Below, piece after piece: positions 43,885 to 57,900 of a stretch of DNA of 64,000 nt. This stretch comes from Luscinia megarhynchos. Taxonomy: Eukaryota > Chordata > Aves > Passeriformes > Turdidae. The stretch lies in contig CM067569.1 of assembly GCA_034336665.1 (NCBI GenBank), positions 23,719,320 to 23,783,319 on the forward strand, read 5' to 3'. Both the position numbers and the translations under genes were made by a program. The notes under the pieces are model-generated. The model ran no database searches. It was not told the DNA's origin and was given only the letters and a program-made list of their open reading frames with translations. Each line of letters begins with the position of its first letter. Positions within the stretch are counted from its first letter, which is position 1.

Positions 43885-46800
43885 GCTGTCAAATGGTAAA
43901 ATGTAATAATGGAGCTAATTCTTCTTGTTGTGAGGGGAAAGGAATGATACCATACATTCAAAGTTAAGTAACTGAACTACAGATCCAGCTCCTCTTATGA
44001 ATGGTAAAATTTTCAGCAGATTTAAGGAGAAGAGTGAGCCCCTCAGTCATGATTCCCATTTTCTGGAGAAGACAAGTTGTTCTTGCACTATGGCATTGAC
44101 CCAATCCATAGCTCCTTGTCAGCCCCAAGTCTGCCATGTCACAGCTCTGGATGTGAGGTCTGGGAGCTCCACACCTCTCCTGTAACATGCCCAAAGATCT
44201 GCAGTGTGATCACACCTTGCTCCTTGGGAACCACTGCTTCAAACAACACCATTTGCACAACTGCCTGGGGTAGGGAGTTCCAAGCTCTGTTTTGGTGCTC
44301 CCAGACTGACAGAGAGACAGTGACCTATTTTTTTACAGGAAGTGATGAAAAAATGTTTTTTCTAAAAAAATTCTAGTTTTTAGTTTCTTTAAAAGCTTAC
44401 TAAGATGGGAGCCATGAAACTGAGGAATGCCTAAATCCTCAACAGTTTTTAAAAATGCATTGCTTATGTAAGAGGATTTGCTAACAGAAGTTAGACTGAA
44501 TCTTTTAAATGAACCATCCACCTTGGAAATACATCACTCCAGTGGCCTTCCCTGACCTTTTGCACGGGGTCACGTCCATGTGTTTGCTCGAGAATGTTTG
44601 GTAGAGCAATGTAGTTTGCCTTTCTTGTTTAATTCTTTACCGTTTCCATGTGGCAGAATGTGAAGAGATTGCTTTTTCTGTCCCCAGTCAATAAGTGACC
44701 TGCCTTAACCAGGCACTCAGAATGAATCATAACACTTGTCAGCACGTGCACCAGCGATTGCTAAGGAGCTAACCACTCCAAGGCCATCTGTAGCAGCACT
44801 TGCTGTTCATTTCCCAGCACAAGGCTTAGTGTGGTTGTGTCTTTGGCAGTGACTGTTATTCATGAAAAGTCCTCACGAGATGGGGAAGTGAAAGAGAAAT
44901 ACTCTGTCAGCTGTATCCATTTTGTTACTGCCTGCTGGCCATGAAATCAGAGTGGGTGCAGTGCAGAACAGGGATACAGCAACTGAGATGGCCCCGTGGG
45001 AACAGGGGGAGTTGGGCAATTGTTTGAAAAGAGGCTTTAGCAAGTGCTTTGGGAGCCTTCTGTTAGCCCCTGAGAAAATCAAAAGTAAAGACTGAGCAAA
45101 GGCACTCAAGGGAATCCAGGTAATTCACCACTGATGTAAGCTGGTGGTGCAGACTTAGATCCTAAGGAATTCAGATCAGAGCTGAAGATATCGTGAACCT
45201 GCTTCAAGGAGAAATTTTTCTCTAGTTAACCTAGTTTTCACACCCAAAGTGACAAGCATCGAGGGAGCAAGAGCTTCTTTTTCATGCTGAGGATTTCCAA
45301 GGGGAAGCAGGGAAAGAGGATACAGGGATAACCCACTCTGGACCAGTAAAATACTTCTCAGGTTCCTGGTGAGGGTCTAGTAAGGAAGGCACAAAGCAGA
45401 CACCAAGATCTCTAGTGAACAACTACAAATGAACTGTGTTTGAGTACCATCTTTAAATTCTTCATGCTCAATGGCAATTACCTCTGGAATTACAATGGAA
45501 TTCCCAGGTAATGCTATTGCCAGTTTATGCTTTGGATTCAGATACTGGAAGAAGAATCACCATCCTTTCAACATTCTGTTGGCTGTGCTAGATAAACAGT
45601 GGTCATTCTGCCTTCTCATAGATTTTAGAACATTCTGGGGCAATCCAAAGGCATTTGGTGTAAGGAAAGAAAACACCATTCAGGAAACCTTCCTGAAATA
45701 TGGTCAAATTAGTTTTCTTTTGTTAACAAAAAAAAATCCTTCAAACTGGCTTAGAAATAGTGAAATAGTAATACTGTACTGTGAGATTTAGCATGTGAGG
45801 GGTTTGTAATGGACTGCTTTTGAAGCTATGGATAACTGCACAGAATGGGAAGCTCTACTTGAGACAATCAGCAGTCTTGTTTTTTCAGTCTAAGAAACAT
45901 ATTTCAAATTCCACAGACAGAGTTACCTTCAAAAATAACTGGGGAGCCAAAATAAATGGTCTAAGAAATTGTTTCTGAGAAAAGTTGGTAATAAATTTTG
46001 TTAGTAATACACCTTTTCTTCCTGTTCCCAAACCTTGGTAAATGCCTTCCTTGGGCCAGTAAGGAGCAAGCATTCACTTAAAATTAAATTCATATTGTAT
46101 TAATGAAGCACTAATAGGACAATAAACTTATGTTATTGATGGTAAATTTTAATTTGAGGAAATTCAAAAGACTGAAGCAGAAATTAATTGGATATCACTG
46201 TTTGTTCAACAGACCCAGTAGTACCTTCAAACCATAAAACATAGAGAATGCTCAAAGGAAACATGTTGAAAATTAGCTTTTCTTTCTTTAAAATATTTTT
46301 AATGTGTCCATAGCCTTATTTAAGAAGAAGGATGTTAAAAAGTTACAAAAACATCTAGAAAAGTTATCTGTATGATGCTTGGATGCATACAGTTTAAAAA
46401 AAGAAAATCAAACAAGAAAACAACAACAACAAAAAACCACCAACAACAAAACACACAATAATTTATTCATCAATAATGATTTTCAAATAACAAAAGTTCC
46501 ATGTTCGAATTTTAGGACACAGGGTAAATTGTGGGAAAATATTTCTGTAAATTCTGCCATATAAAAAGCATCCCTTGATAGACTGTGAGCTACCCTGTCT
46601 GCATTTTTTTTCTGACTGAAAATCATCAGCAGCTTTCATTATATCAGGAGGGTTTTTGTGGGTAAATTGTGTCTTTCTGTCCAACTTTGATAGGCTACAG
46701 AATTTTCAATTTCTTCATTCAAACAAGCATCACTATTGCAATCTTAACTATTTTTATAATTAATTTAATATTCCTAAAAGAAGAAAGCCACATCTTTAGT

Positions 46801-49800
46801 TTGTATTTATTAAATCATACCACCATGCAGACAGAGAAGCAGAATAATCTGGATAATCATCTTTTATGATAAAAACTCCATCCACACTTAAGAAATTGAT
46901 CTGGTTTTCAAATGGAACATTCCACAACAAAACAAGTGAGTTTTGAGCTGCACCTAAATGAGATGGATGGGCAGTCAGAGTCTGTGAACTCCACAGCATT
47001 TCCAACCAGCAGTGATTGATTAGAGCACAGTTTCTCAGCATCTTATGTAAAGCAATTCCACTGTCCCCTGAAGAGGTAGCAGGGAATGGACAATATTTCT
47101 CATAGTGTGGTAACTCTCTCCTTCATTAACAGAATAAACCAGAAGGAGCAAACTGCAGCAGGTGCCTCTCCAGCATCCAGCTCAGCACTATTGAGGGAGC
47201 TGCAGCATTGGGATGGGATTTGGTCCCATACTCTTTAATCACCTGTGTTTCCCCCTGCATCTGTTTAAAAATTTCAGCTCCAAAAATAATGTGTTTTCTT
47301 GGAGTGCAAGAGCCTGAGAAATATAACTCCCTATTTTAATTATTGTAAAATTGTTGCTGTTTACACTGATACAGAAATTATTGGGCAATAGTAGATGCAT
47401 TGTTTACAGCGTGGGAGTAATACTAGGGATTTTCACTATGAAACACATGCAAAAAAAACCCCATCTTGTTTCTGGAATAACATGAGTTTGTGCTCTTTCA
47501 TTTTTCTCCCAAAGGAAGGCATATTATAATTATTGATGATATAGCTGGGCAACAGACAAGTTCAGTGCTTCAAAATGCAGCAAGAGGAAGTTGTTGTGGA
47601 GACTAGTTTTAGCCATTTGCAACTGCAAGTAATTATTAGTTCATTCCTTCTTTCTTTTATGTCAGGAAGGGGATGCATTAGCTCATCACTTCAGAGTGCT
47701 GCAACAGGATCTGTCCCCATAGAGGTAGGAATTATCCCCTGAGTGACAAGCAGTGGTCCCAGAAGTGCTACAGAAAGGAGGAAGTGCATGCACGTCTGCC
47801 TGGGCAGTTTTAATGGAATATGGAATGTTGCACAGATAATGTGTCATGAAAGATTTTACTCAGGCCTTGTCTAAAGGGAAAGAATCCCCACTGTATCAAT
47901 GTTTAGGTTCTTTAGCTGAACATCTCCATCTTCTGCCATCCTGCTTTGCAATGCCTTCAAAATTCTGGGTGGGGTTCTCTCAGGAGTATAAGCAGAATAA
48001 GTCCATGTACTGCCCTTGCATGGCAAATGCACCTCTTGCAGGAGGCATAATATGGGCTCTCAGGGTTCTCTCACAACTTGATGCTGTTCTGGTCCTTTCT
48101 GAAAGGTCTGGCAGCCTTTTCTTCCAATAGTCATGAGGGACAGTAGAGGAGTTTCTGCTTCTCTCTGCTTGTTGGCCTCCTGCTACCCACTGCTGTCCAG
48201 ACTAGGGCTCTATACATACCATATATACCATATATATTACTGTGGCCTCTTTTCTGGAGGATAGGATACCTTACCTGTTGCTAGGGCACTTGGTCAATTT
48301 GCTGGATTAATTGTCCCAGAATCTTGGTATGGGTAAAAACTACTAGATTTTTGGGAGATCGATTGGGCTTTATGTTTTTTGGTAAGTATTTTTACTTTGA
48401 CTCTGCACTGATAAGCAAATACAGTACAGATGTCAGCCTCAATGGCACCTCTGTAGCATCAATATCTCACAATTGGAATAGAGGATGGTTAGTGCCATTC
48501 ACAGGATGAGAGATATCAGAAGCCATTTTCTGGGTTTGTGTTTGTGAGCTGTTTGATTTGATACCTTGTGTTCAATCTCTCCAGTTTCCTTCCTGTGGAA
48601 ATTCTTTCTCATACATATGAACTTTCAAGGTGAGTTGGCATGTCAGACTGATGAATTGGCAATTTCATGCACACGTTGGAGTGGCTGCTTGGATGTGTGT
48701 AGTGGTCCTTTGAAAGTCTGTAGTCTTATCTTTCAGCTTCAGCAACTTTTCAGAGTACAGAGTATTTCCCCAGGTGCTGGGGCCTCAGACTGCTACCTCT
48801 GCTTTTAGCAAAAACCCCTTCAGTGACCATGACCAATAGCAGATGCTTTTCCCAAACATTTCACAGAGCTGTTAGAAGTTCATGTAGGCATCTTGCAATA
48901 GTGAACAATACAAGGACTTAAACAGAAGCTTACTAGCTGTGAAATCAGAAACAGTTTAGCTATTGATTTTGACAGCAAGGTAATATTTTGGGGGTTTTGC
49001 AGTGTTCTATTGTGCTGTGAAGGTATGTTAGCCTACATGTGTCTTTATTGTTGTGCAAGCTGAATAGAGAATACACACACCCCTTAGTTCAGGACCACCA
49101 AAACTTCTAATTTCTCTGCCAATTGGAGGGGTAAAGGGAACATGCAATGGATCCCTAGAAAGGCTGAAGGAGGGGTGACCACCTACACATCACTTTTGTC
49201 AGAGAGCCAAGCCCAGCAGAGAAACCCCATCAGTCAGCACAGGCTCTGCCAGTTCTCCTGACCTCAGGTCATAGAGAACCCGAGCATATTTTTGTTTTGT
49301 TCCCTTCTAGTCTGCTTAGAGTCTCTGTGCCTGAGATTTGGATTTGAGAGAGGACTCACTAGAATGCAAAAATGACTTCTGGAGGCATGAGAGAGTGCAC
49401 TTCACCTCTAACCAAACTCTTCTGTATTGCAGTGTAAGACCTGGTCCTTTGCCTTCTTTCTATGGGTTTTGGGAGAGTGACAATCAAATCTGATTCTCTG
49501 AAAGAAAGAAGCAGAAGATAAATTAAATTATTGTAGTGTTAACAAAAATTGAAAATAAAAATCTCTGAGCTCAAGTACTATCTTTGTTCAGAATCCCCTG
49601 GAAGATGAGAACAGCCTATAACACCTGATGGAGCAAAAAGCAGAAAACAGCTTACTAAAACAATAATCTAGATATGCACAGAAAACTGTTACTCTAAGAG
49701 CAAGAATCCCCGGGAGAATTCCTACAGGTTATAAAACAGCTGAGAGATATTTCATACTAGTGATTTATAAATATATTTTGGGTTTAAGGCAGGCATTACT

Positions 49801-52800
49801 TTTTGCCAGACCCTCTACTATAAAATGAGGGAATTAATTTTACTAGTAACAAATATTTAAGACATAATTGCTGTGTTTTATAAAATCTAAAAAATTATTA
49901 GAACACATGATCAGAGCAGTCAAGACAAAAGCCTTTGACTCAGTGTAATCCCTTTTTTAAGGGTCTGAGAAGGATTTTTTTCTTTCTAGTTACTTTGAAA
50001 AATAATGTTATTACTTATACCTAGCAGTCATATACTTAAAGATTTCTAAAGACGTGGTGAAAGAAAGGATTTGGCAGACTTGGATTCAGTTTGAAAGTGC
50101 TACCAAGTCTACATTACTGATGTGACAAAAGAACCCAGATCTGGTCTCTAATTTGCAGTTAGGGGAAACAGTGATGATATACTGATTGTAAGGAGAATAC
50201 ATAGGACTTCTCAGAAATGCCTCTGTGTATTTTAATTCTTCCTTTATGATTTACTTGGACTGTCTGTATCAGTCTCTACAACTCAACAAGTTTTGTGCTT
50301 GTTCATCTTTCAAAATGCATGAGTATTTTTCAGTGAAGGGACTATCCTGTGTTTGCCCTCCTGGTACAACAGGGAGATTATTCTGGGACACGTGCAGTTT
50401 TCTCTGTAACATTAATGGAGTCACTAGCTCATGGTTCATAGCTCACAGTGTCATTCTTTGACTGAATCATTAGTTATTTATTCCATAGAGAGGGGAGCCA
50501 TTCTTAGACCCTCTTTGAATTTCCATCAAGAAAGATCCTGCTAAATACAGCTCCCTACCTAGCAGGTGGCTTTGTACCTTTCCTAATGTCTCAGTGCCAA
50601 AGCCAGCAATCTCTGATCTGAAACTGAATATCAGATGCTTCTTGAAAATAAAACTGTAAAGTGCATTGGGTCCGTGTTTACTGTAGCAGTTATCACTGGC
50701 CCTCTATGCTCATTAAGCATGTCCTTCCACAGACAATAAGTCAGTCGTGCCTGGAAGGCTGGTGATGCCTTTCAGGGCATTCTGGTATTCAGTCTTGTAA
50801 AATTCCTCCTGGTTATTTTCCTGGTCTGCTCTGCTTGCCTGCCTATAATGGAGTTGATGCTCTCTTTATTTTTCTTTCCTTTTTGAGTAGGTGTTGTATG
50901 TTTGCCGCTTGAGAGTTCTCTAGGGTGTATTCCAAAATTATCAAAGTTTATAGCACACATTTTCAAATTAACATTCTTAAATATGCCCACAAAATCTGCT
51001 GCTGCTCCCCAAATGCATCTTCCTACGTTAAACTGCACATTAGCACATGAGTACCATTTGCATTCACAGAGAATGTACAAATAGATGCTCAACAAATTCT
51101 GAAAAGATGTTCTGTGAAGATTTTGACAATTTTTTAAGGCAAATGTTGTCTAACCTAATAGCTTATGTGCTAGAGGCCAAATCCAGCAGGATCTTGGTGT
51201 ACTCTCTGGCTTGTTATGATGTAGATGTCTCTCGAAGTTACCTGCTCAGAGAGGATCCTCTGAATTTAAGTCCTGCTCTAACTTTAAATCTGGGTGTGTA
51301 TTTCAGCACTCCTCTGGCCTTTTCCTTTTAATCCTTTCCCTCCAACTCTTTTTAGATTCCCAGGATCTGCATATATACAGGGACTAAAACCACAGTAAGA
51401 ACAAGCATGAAGATTTTTCAAAGAGCCCTTAAATTAAAATGATTAATAACCCTTGAATTTATAATGCATGCTTATATTCAAATGGCTTTTCATGTCCCAC
51501 ACACTATCCCAAAATCCAATTATTGTGGGGTTTTTCCCCATAGATTCTGGCCGTGCAGGTTCTCCTAAGTTTCTAAACACCAATCCATTTTCTTTCCGTG
51601 TTGGAAATTCTTACCAAAAATATTTGTCACTTCCAGTCTCTATTGATAACTCCTTTGATGTGAAAAGCAGAACCAATTCCAGTTTGCAAGTCTTTACTTG
51701 GGATTTTTACATGGCACTACCTGCTGTCATCCTAAGACTTCACTGTCAGGCTGTCTGATTGAAAAACACGTAGAAAGAGTCTTTACATGTAACAAATGTA
51801 TCATTTTTGCATTCTTACTTTTCAACTTCTTTTTTATTTTCATATTTGTTGACATTCAATATATTTTCCATAAAAATGGTCTACAAGACAATAGTATAGC
51901 ATCTTACAGTATAATTAAAGTAGTTTTTAATGTTAAGGCTAATTGGGGATATTATGAAAAAGAAAAAAGTTATCGGTCAATACATTCTTCAGACATTCTG
52001 AATATTTTCATCTTCTAACCATTTCAGAGTCATTGCTGGCAACATTAATTTCCCCCTGGAGTAAAAATGCTGTATATCAAAGTTTAGGGCTGTTGATCAC
52101 TTGGATAGCAATCTTTTCAAACATTCAAGGAAAAAAATTCCTGTCCAGGAAAAGCCTCCTCCCTGTATCAGTATTTCACACTATAAAAAATAATAATATA
52201 CACAGAGTCAGAAGGATTATTATACAACAGATCTGGGCTTCTTTCTGAATTCCTCCCTTTTTCCCATATTGCACCTGTATTATAATAAGTTTATTTGCAA
52301 AATCCCAAAGGTTACCAGGAATATCTGTCAAAGAAACATTTAGACTTATATAGAATTTAGCAACCGTCATAAACTTTTTTTCCCTCTCCTCTTTCTATAG
52401 TTCTGTCAGCTTCCTTATCTTTTAGCTTCTGGCTCCCTTAGGACAAAAGTGTCAGATGAACACAGTCTATCTTTGTCAGATAGACAAAATTTACACCTTT
52501 TTGAATGTCTGGAAGGTGCCACATATTTCAAAGTGTGCCCACGAAGGAGCAATAAAGAGCACGCAGCCGAATTTCTGACTGCAATTTTGAACCAGAAATA
52601 GGCCTGAGTTCCACAATCAGACGTGCTGCTGTAGTGCTGAGTTTAACTGTTTCATTGCAGCCCATTGCAGACAGATCAAGCTGTGGAGTTCAAATCCCAA
52701 ACTCCAATCCGGGTCTCAGCATGTGGAAAGTTCAGAGTTTGGAGCAGTTTTCTGCTCCAGTCAGACCCTGTGTGAGCCCAAACCTTGGAGCAGGACCTGC

Positions 52801-52880
52801 TCAAGCAGACCAGATTGACTGAACTTGCCTTGTGATGGCACAAAAGTTATTGCTTCCCCCCTGGTTTTTTTCTTTTTTGA
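43885..52880. other. Long unique AT-rich stretch, no gene seen
   Basis: Nine kilobases without a gene I can support. Frames of 90-107 codons (e.g. 45471-45791, 50772-51095, 51698-52018) have no recognisable family. Local features are an A/C-rich run at 46395-46465 and a short ATACCATAT repeat near 48217-48238. A tRNA B-box-like GAGTTCAAATCCC near 52686 has no matching cloverleaf. The GC-richer piece 52500-52830 is unassigned. Confidence 0.45.
46395..46465 (+). repeat. A/C-rich low-complexity tract (CAA-type)
   Basis: A-rich sequence with CAACAACAAC and CCACCAACAACAAAACAC. It could be the decayed poly(A) end of a retrotransposed sequence, but no element body is visible to its left. The 61-codon frame starting at 46379 (poly Q/N/K) is an artefact. 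Confidence 0.8.
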
Positions 52881-52886
52881 TGGTTG

Positions 52887-53046
52887 TTTTTTTTTTTTTT
52901 TTTTTTTTTTTTTTGATTGTGTGGGGTTCTTTTTTTTGGGGGGGGTTTTTTGGGGGTTTTTTGTTTTTTTTTGCTTTGGTTTGGTTTGGTATTGGTTTGG
53001 TTTGGGTTGGGTTGGGTTGGTTTTTGTTTTGTTTTGTTTTGTTTTT
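52887..53046 (+). repeat. T-run and G/T-rich low-complexity tract
   Basis: A run of 28 T (52887-52914) is followed by G-tracts of four, eight and five (52922-52956), then GGTTT repeats, three GGGTT repeats and finally four TTTTG repeats before CCCACC. On the plus strand the G-tracts could form G-quadruplexes. The complement is poly(A) followed by A/C-rich sequence. Open frames of 73-96 codons on both strands here (poly F/G or K/P/N) are artefacts. Confidence 0.93.
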
Positions 53047-53049
53047 CCC

Positions 53050-54555
53050 ACCTCCCCTCTCTCCCCAAGTTCTCAAAACTTAGTATGAACCTTCATAAAG
53101 GCAGAGTCCAAGTTTCTGGTTTGTCACAAAGCATTGGAGCCAGGCAAATTTCCCAGGGTTTGTGCTTTCATTCCAAACATTTCATAGAGCTTTAAATCAC
53201 ATCCAGGAGCTCTCTTCTGTGCTTTACAGAGAAGAAAAATTACATATCTGGCTACTCATTGAAATTATAACTATTTCATTCACCTATTGAGTATAGTATA
53301 CTCATCATTTGCAGGCAGCAAACGAATACCTTAACAGATGGGAATTTATATTGTTTCCATGGTTACAATAATAAATACAATGCTGATCTGCCCAGAGTAG
53401 CTCTTGTTTTTCAAAAGAGCCTTTAAATTACTTGCATTTTCCAATGGATTTTAAACTTCTTTTTAAATTATGATAATCTAGAAGCTATTTTTTATTAATC
53501 TAGAGGCTATTTTTTATTATTACAGCATTTAAGTTAGTGCTGTTGTTACAAGAAAATGCAATTTCTAATTTTTTTAAAGAATATAATTAGTGGGTTGAGT
53601 AAAAATAATGCTGCACTGTGTGCTTTTTCTAACCATCAGTGTTCTGAAACATAGAAAGATGTCAAAAGCAGCAGTGGAGATATGGCAGCAATCTTGAATT
53701 TCACCTTTTTCCTTCTTGTTTATGGGATTTGCCAAAGAATTCAACCATGAACTGGATAAATACCAAGAATAGAACTGATGAAAAAACTGTAGGCTCATTT
53801 GGGAAGAAAGAAAAAAGGCAAAAATGTTATTTGTGTGTTTTTTGAGATTGTGCATGCATTTAAACAGTACCTCAAATTATAGGCCACGTACTAGGTACTT
53901 TAGTCCACAAAGAAATATTGTCTGAAGCAGTAAAGTTGTGTTTATGCACAAACCCATTATTTCAAAGTTAATAGGATAAGATTGCTGAATAAATTGTACA
54001 TCAACATTACCCATTCTTCAGTCCATTTCTGTGGCATCCCTTAAAACTTTGTAACCTATTTTGCCAGTTGGTTGACCTGAAGGTAAACTTCTTTTGAATC
54101 TGCCTTTGTTGTGATCAAACACTTTGCAATGGGCATTTTAATGGAGATTATTTATTTCAGCGTTACATTTTCTAAATAATTAAAAGACACTTTTTGGAAT
54201 TAACAGAATTTCTTTGCATGTATTTCTTCCCCTTGGAATCAAATGGAAATGCTGTTGAGATGCAGTGCAACAGTCAGTCTGAGCAGGAATTTTCCTTCCA
54301 GAAGTAAATAAATACTGCATCCTGCTGAAATGAGAACAGACAGATTTCGAAGGGAGAATCTCAGGAGCTGCACTGAAATATGTCAGAGCAGGAAAGGCAC
54401 CAATACTCCTGGGAACTGGTGCTTTTAATGACCAGAAGCAGTCGGTGAGGACCCTGAGCAAAGCTCACATCCTATTCAGTGTCTATTGTATCAAACCAGG
54501 TCTGGTTTGTAAATTCTCGTTTCTAATCCTCTGTTTGGCTGTCTGTGAAAATCTA
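53050..54555. other. Unique AT-rich DNA, no gene seen
   Basis: No gene recognised. It contains one perfect short duplication at 53475-53518. Open frames near 93 codons (53574-53855, 54180-54461) on the minus strand have no known motif. Confidence 0.5.
53475..53518 (+). repeat. 22-bp tandem duplication
   Basis: AATCTAGAAGCTATTTTTTA then TT at 53475-53496 is repeated at 53497-53518 with one substitution (GAAG to GAGG). A recent local duplication. Confidence 0.95.
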
Positions 54556-54559
54556 TGTG

Positions 54560-54910
54560 GGCTTCTTTTTGTTGAAAAACTAGCTTGATTTGGAGGTTGG
54601 GGGAAGGAGGGCTGGAGGCTGGGAGCTGATGCTAAACATTGATTTTACTGTAACAGCCTGGCCGGACACATTGCTTAGGAAAGACTCGGTAATTATTCTA
54701 TTGGGCTGCTTCCCCAGGCTCGAGGTTCAAATTATGTAGGCTGACTATGTGGCAAAACAGGATTAAAAATGTATTTAAGGCAAGATGCTGTCTGGGCTGA
54801 ATACAGACCCGCTGCAACTTGCCAGAAAAACAGCGAGCCAGTGCAGAGAATTCAAGAGGGAGTCTGTCTGGATTTAAGTGTTGACCAGGCTTTGGGCTCA
54901 TATATCAGCT
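54560..54910. promoter_or_regulatory. Possible conserved non-coding element
   Basis: Compositionally complex unique sequence, unlike the AT-rich flanks. It has an inverted CCAAT box (ATTGG, 54700-54704), a homeodomain-like GGTAATTATT (54689-54698) and several balanced-GC words (CTGGCCGGACACATTGC, GACCCGCTGCAACTTGCC). No frame is long or protein-like; the 67-codon minus-strand frame at 54698-54901 is not recognised. Suggested on texture alone. Confidence 0.2.
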
Positions 54911-54914
54911 GAAG

Positions 54915-57900
54915 GGCTGCAAAGAAAAGCAGCATGTCTCAGGGATCCTTTTGGTTTTGTAAAGATTAGTAACTCCCTGGTGCTCTCTTCAGTGTAAAGA
55001 TAACCGTGCTTAAGAAATTACTTGGCTACATTTGTTTTCCTAGCCTGTCTTCCTCATTGATTTTGGGTAATCTTTCCAAACAAGACATGAAATTCAGAGG
55101 GAATATATCTTAAACAGCTCGGTGCTTGAAGGAATGAAATGCTTGCTGGTGATCTGAGGCAGTAACAAGGCAGAGGAGTTCAGAGGACACTCCTCCAGGA
55201 CAGAGCAGCCACCCCCTGGCATGTGCCACCCCAGGACTAGTCCCAGCCCTGCCCACGTTTGGCTGGGTATTGGAGCACTGGGATCCACTGGAATAGGCTT
55301 GCCCTGGGTTTTGTCACCTGCTGTGTATGAGGGATGCCCAAAAATGCAATGGAAAACAAGTAGCAGACTGTGAGCAAGTGAATCAACCACAAGATGCAAT
55401 TACAAATTAGAATCAAAAATTGCAGTAGAGAATTTGTGGGTGAAGTAAGGTAAAATTCTTATTTCTTTACACCTGTGATTAGCAATGATATTAACACCAG
55501 TTACTAGTGTTGCTTTTAAGCAGATATAAAAGAAGAATAGGATTCTTAGATGCTCAGGGCTCAAATGCTATAATGGAAAAGATAAATGTAGTTGCTCTTC
55601 CAGAAATGTTTTAGTAAGCCTTTGTGACTTAATAAAGGCCAGAGCAAAGATTCTTATTCATCCTTCCAGTCTGTTGTTTCACAGGGCTATGATGGGTGCA
55701 TTTCTAAATCTTATTCCTTGAAGTGTACCATTCATCCTTGAGAGGCCATAAACTCCAGGATAGCTGGCAGAGTTCAACCTGCCTCAGAGTCTGCTCTTGT
55801 AGTGCAGGCAGGAGTAGCCAAAGCTGAGGGACTGCTTCTGTGTACTTGCTCTGTTTGGTTTGGTTTGGATGGAAAGATGTAATAGAAAAGAAGCCTCATG
55901 GACTTTAGCTTACTGAACAAAACAGAATAGGTGCTTATTAGCTGAAAAATTAATGTATAAGAAGTTTCTTTAGGTAGTCTGTAACAAGATATTGCTTGTG
56001 AATGAATGTGTTCTTGATTAGCAAAATACCCCATAATCACAGGACAGTAAGTGGGACACATGGGTTTAGCCTTTCTCCTACAGTCCCTTTTTAAGCACCT
56101 GGTACTGTTCTCTGAAAGTGTGCAAGATAAGATATAATCCCAAAAATTACATGGTAACCATTAAAATCTTTCTCAGGAATACTGCTAACTTTTTCTATGG
56201 ATTTCAGAAAGGTGATTAAAATTTGGGGGTGGGGGGAGGGAAGAGCAGGGAGAAGATTGAAAATTTTACTGGAAAACTAGCTGTGTTACACTGCTTAGTA
56301 TGTCCAAAACGATGCTGATGTCTTGATCATGGGACAAATTTCAAAAATAACCAGTATTAGGTAGCACTGTTTATCTTGGTAATGGTATTCTGAAATGTAA
56401 GTGAAAACAGACATTATGAAGATTTGATAAATTTGAAAATCATTTTTAGTTGGAACATAATTTTATGTCCCTGACTACTAGGATTAATGAGGTCAGTGTT
56501 TCACATTTGATCTCTAATGCACTGAGTAGCATGTGTTTTTTGTGAGACTTCCACTTCTGTGCATTTATATCATATTTTCATGCTATTGAAAAGGGAATTA
56601 CTTCTTTTTTTTCCATTATTTTATTATCAATTTTACTACATATGTCCTATTTAAACTCTTTTTGAATAGTGAATTTGCAGTTTAGAAGAAAAGGAGTCAG
56701 GAGAAGTAGAAAATTTTGCTAAAACAAGATTTGATGTAGCTCAATAAAAAGCAAATTTCAGTATGTGAGGCTTTGTGGGAGACTCAGAGCCCAGCCATCA
56801 CAAGGGCTCCACAGTCAACATTTTGTCTGTGTAGAGGCTTTGAGGGACAAAAATCAAATGTTATGTTAGTAATCTTTGTACTACCTACATATGGAGGGAA
56901 AACCACTGAAAATGCACAAACATTAACCCAGCTTTTCCAAGTGATGGGCTCATGTCCTTCTTTCCATTGAACATGGTCCAAGCATAAGTTGCATGGCTCT
57001 TGCCTTCACTTTCTCTCTGTCTTTTCTAACGTTTCTTTGGCTGGCTCAAATGCTCCCAAGTACTAAATCTTCTTGACCTCAGTGACATAGACTGGTGAAG
57101 GGAGATGGAGCAAACAGTGGAAAGTGAAGGACACTGCTGCCTCACCAGTGATCTTTCCTGGGCTGTTCCTGTCTTCCAGCATGTAGTGTCAACATCAGTA
57201 AAATATTGCAAACTGATAATTAATAGGTAGGGGAAGAGCTGAGGAGACAGTCCCAAGATGCAAATTGAGAGCCTGCTTCCTACAACAAGAATGAAATACA
57301 GTAAAACAGTGCTTCTTTCAGCTTTGACATTAATATTTGCATTTTCAGCACCATCCAAAGAGCGTCCTTATTTGGTAAACTCTGGCTAACAAAAATTCAA
57401 TGCCAATTTTTTCATTAAAGAATAATATATGCTTTGATGATCTTGAAGAAAAGCTAAATATACTTTTTCTTAAACCGGTTATTTCTAAAATTAGAATCCT
57501 TCTCTAATGGATATTTTCACCCAGTAGTAGGTTTTACTCATTTGGCACTGCTTGTTTCTTTTTTTATATAGAGCTTAGATCAGGGACAGATAGGGATAGT
57601 GTAAGTGTGTTCACAAGATGGGGCATATTTAGGCTCAGGTACTTCAATCTGCATTTTAAAAAAAACCAAAAAAACCCACCCAACAACAAACCAAGAAGCA
57701 CTGGTACTCAGGAAGTCATGCTTCATTTGCAGGTTCTCCTTTCCCATCTCCTGTGGATGCAGGTGTGTTATTCTTAGGAGGACTCGGGGTTGTGTGCTTT
57801 AACCAGTTATTTGCATTTAAAGCTGGGCTGCAGTTTCACAGCAGATGTTTGATGCATCAGGCCAACACCCAACACAAGAGTGACAGCTGTCCATGCTGCT

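Noticed and set aside
52680..52700. tRNA B-box-like GAGTTCAAATCCC
   Set aside because: No A-box or acceptor-stem pairing at the right distance; not a tRNA or tRNA-derived SINE by eye.
52917..53083. GGGTT repeats as an interstitial telomere
   Set aside because: Vertebrate telomere repeats are TTAGGG. This is GGGTT/GGTTT low-complexity sequence without the A.
52761..53195. Lys/Pro-rich and Phe/Gly-rich open frames
   Set aside because: Translations of a T-run and G/T low-complexity sequence on both strands.
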